Below, piece after piece: positions 31,963 through 32,662 of a stretch of 32,662 nucleotides of DNA. The DNA comes from Holdemanella biformis DSM 3989. Its GTDB lineage: Bacteria > Bacillota_I > Bacilli_A > Erysipelotrichales > Erysipelotrichaceae. The stretch covers positions 547,215 to 579,876 of the forward strand of contig NZ_DS996841.1 in NCBI RefSeq assembly GCF_000156655.1, read 5' to 3'. Under the pieces are notes generated by a model. That model worked only from the letters and a program-made list of their open reading frames with translations, ran no database searches and was not told the DNA's origin. The translations under genes were made by a program, and so were the position numbers. Each line of letters starts with the position of its first letter. The first letter of the stretch is position 1.

Positions 31963-32532
31963 TTATTTCCTCCTTGTTACGGCAACTCCATCTCCATAAT
32001 CATAAAATGCGGTTTCATAATCTGAAAGATTTGCCAAATACGTATGATAATCATGGATCTTACGAACTAATTGGCGTGTATTACGATTTTGAGTCAATTC
32101 CGGATGTTGTACAAGCCCATGAAAATTCATATTATCTGATACAATTATACCATTCTCATTCAAATGCATACAATATTTCTCAAAAAAACGTTGATATTGT
32201 GCCTTAGCTGCATCTATAAAAATGCAGTCAAACATACCATCCACATTCACTTCAAGAGCATCGCCCTCGATCAATGTGATTTGATCAGATAATCCACTTT
32301 CTTCAATATTCTTTTTAGCCTGAACAATCATTTCCGAATTTCTTTCAATTGTGACAACTCTCATTCTAGGATCTAACTTAGCAACTTCAATCGATGTACG
32401 AGCAATCGCAGTCCCTAACTCTAAAAATGATAAACATTGATTTTCTTGAAGTTTTTCCAATAAAAAGGAAAGTCCATCATCCATCATGATAGGCACTTGA
32501 TGTTCTTTTGCGTATTGTTCTAAATCACTCAT
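31963..32532 (-). CDS. SAM-dependent O-methyltransferase, TrmR (YrrM)-like
   Basis: 189 residues with the class I methyltransferase motifs: FLELGTAIARTSI (SAM-binding), VVTIERNSEM (acidic ribose contact), DALEV, and FDCIFIDAAKAQYQRF followed by IIVSDNMNFHG, which carries the metal and catalytic Asp residues of the catechol O-methyltransferase-like group. In B. subtilis the similar YrrM (TrmR) methylates 5-hydroxyuridine in tRNA wobble positions; that assignment here is by family resemblance. AAGGAG lies nine bases before the ATG. It follows the rplQ terminator. Confidence 0.82.
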   Translation of the reverse strand: MSDLEQYAKEHQVPIMMDDGLSFLLEKLQENQCLSFLELGTAIARTSIEVAKLDPRMRVVTIERNSEMIVQAKKNIEESGLSDQITLIEGDALEVNVDGMFDCIFIDAAKAQYQRFFEKYCMHLNENGIIVSDNMNFHGLVQHPELTQNRNTRQLVRKIHDYHTYLANLSDYETAFYDYGDGVAVTRRK

Positions 32533-32556
32533 ATTTTTAAGCTCCTTAAAAGAAAA

Positions 32557-32580
32557 GTGAAGTAGTAACTACTACTTCAC
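32557..32580 (-). terminator. terminator at the end of rplQ
   Basis: Perfect 11-bp stem GTGAAGTAGTA / TACTACTTCAC with a two-base centre (in practice a four-base loop), followed on the minus strand by TTTTCTTTT. The stem contains the rplQ stop codon. Confidence 0.85.
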
Positions 32581-32662
32581 GAATTGTACAATAGCCATTG
32601 GGGCTGCATCTCCACGACGGATACGTGTTTTAACCACACGAGTGTATCCACCATTACGATTG
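32572..32662 (-). CDS. rplQ: 50S ribosomal protein L17, C-terminal end (gene continues outside window)
   Basis: The last 29 codons read NGGYTRVVKTRIRRGD, then AAPMAIVQFVK and a TAG stop at 32572-32574. This is the conserved L17 C terminus. In Firmicutes rplQ ends the rpsM-rpsK-rpoA-rplQ operon, so that operon should lie beyond the window's right edge. Confidence 0.95.
   Translation of the reverse strand, partial: NRNGGYTRVVKTRIRRGDAAPMAIVQFVK

Overview
The window is AT-rich, low-GC Gram-positive chromosome. Strong AGGAGG ribosome-binding sites, a B. cereus-type MetA, and the order rplQ - ecfA1 - ecfA2 - ecfT - truA - rplM - rpsI point to Firmicutes (Bacillota). An Erysipelotrichaceae-like gut bacterium is my best guess, but that is inference. 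No rRNA, tRNA or CRISPR array was seen.

Positions 1-11,090 are mostly chromosomal housekeeping. They hold the 3' part of metA, then cysK behind a consensus promoter and a 12-residue Cys-Cys-Ser-Ser leader peptide. Next is a compact module: an HTH protein divergent from a membrane Ser/Thr kinase, an Ltp-type lipoprotein with three 50-residue repeats, and a small alpha/beta hydrolase. A clipped HD-domain remnant and a 19-bp palindrome precede an overlapping aroB-aroC-aroA-tyrA operon. YitT follows, then a decayed stretch: a PTS EIIA fragment and a glycosyltransferase with two in-frame stops, joined at a perfect 16-bp hairpin.

Positions 11,097-26,519 look like one integrated mobilizable element of about 15.4 kb in the 3' end of rpsI. 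A 17-bp repeat with one mismatch flanks it. The left copy still reads as the last codons of rpsI (QFSKR-stop), and a strong terminator that fits the original rplM-rpsI terminator is stranded just beyond it. The element carries a tyrosine recombinase, a MobV relaxase with a hairpin-rich candidate oriT, a RepA-like ATPase, an excisionase-like protein and an XRE regulator behind divergent promoters. It has no conjugation apparatus.

Its cargo is a peptide natural-product (RiPP) cluster on the minus strand. In order of transcription it has a small secreted peptide overlapping an HTH-TPR (RRNPP-like) regulator, a radical SAM/SPASM maturase, a 52-residue five-cysteine precursor missing from a simple long-ORF scan, a strong hairpin, an ABC ATPase with two permeases (probably immunity), and an ABC exporter whose start codon is out of frame across an A7 tract. 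The inferred logic is that the secreted peptide signals to the regulator, which controls modification and export of the cysteine-rich peptide.

The right part of the element also holds a probable structured non-coding RNA of about 280 nt with its own promoter, and an AAA/DUF4143 ATPase whose promoter lies between two near-identical palindromes.

Positions 26,502-32,662 return to the chromosome on the minus strand: rpsI, rplM with an L13-type leader, a PHP phosphatase, truA, the ECF transporter module ecfT-ecfA2-ecfA1, an unknown membrane-anchored protein, a TrmR-like methyltransferase and the 3' end of rplQ.
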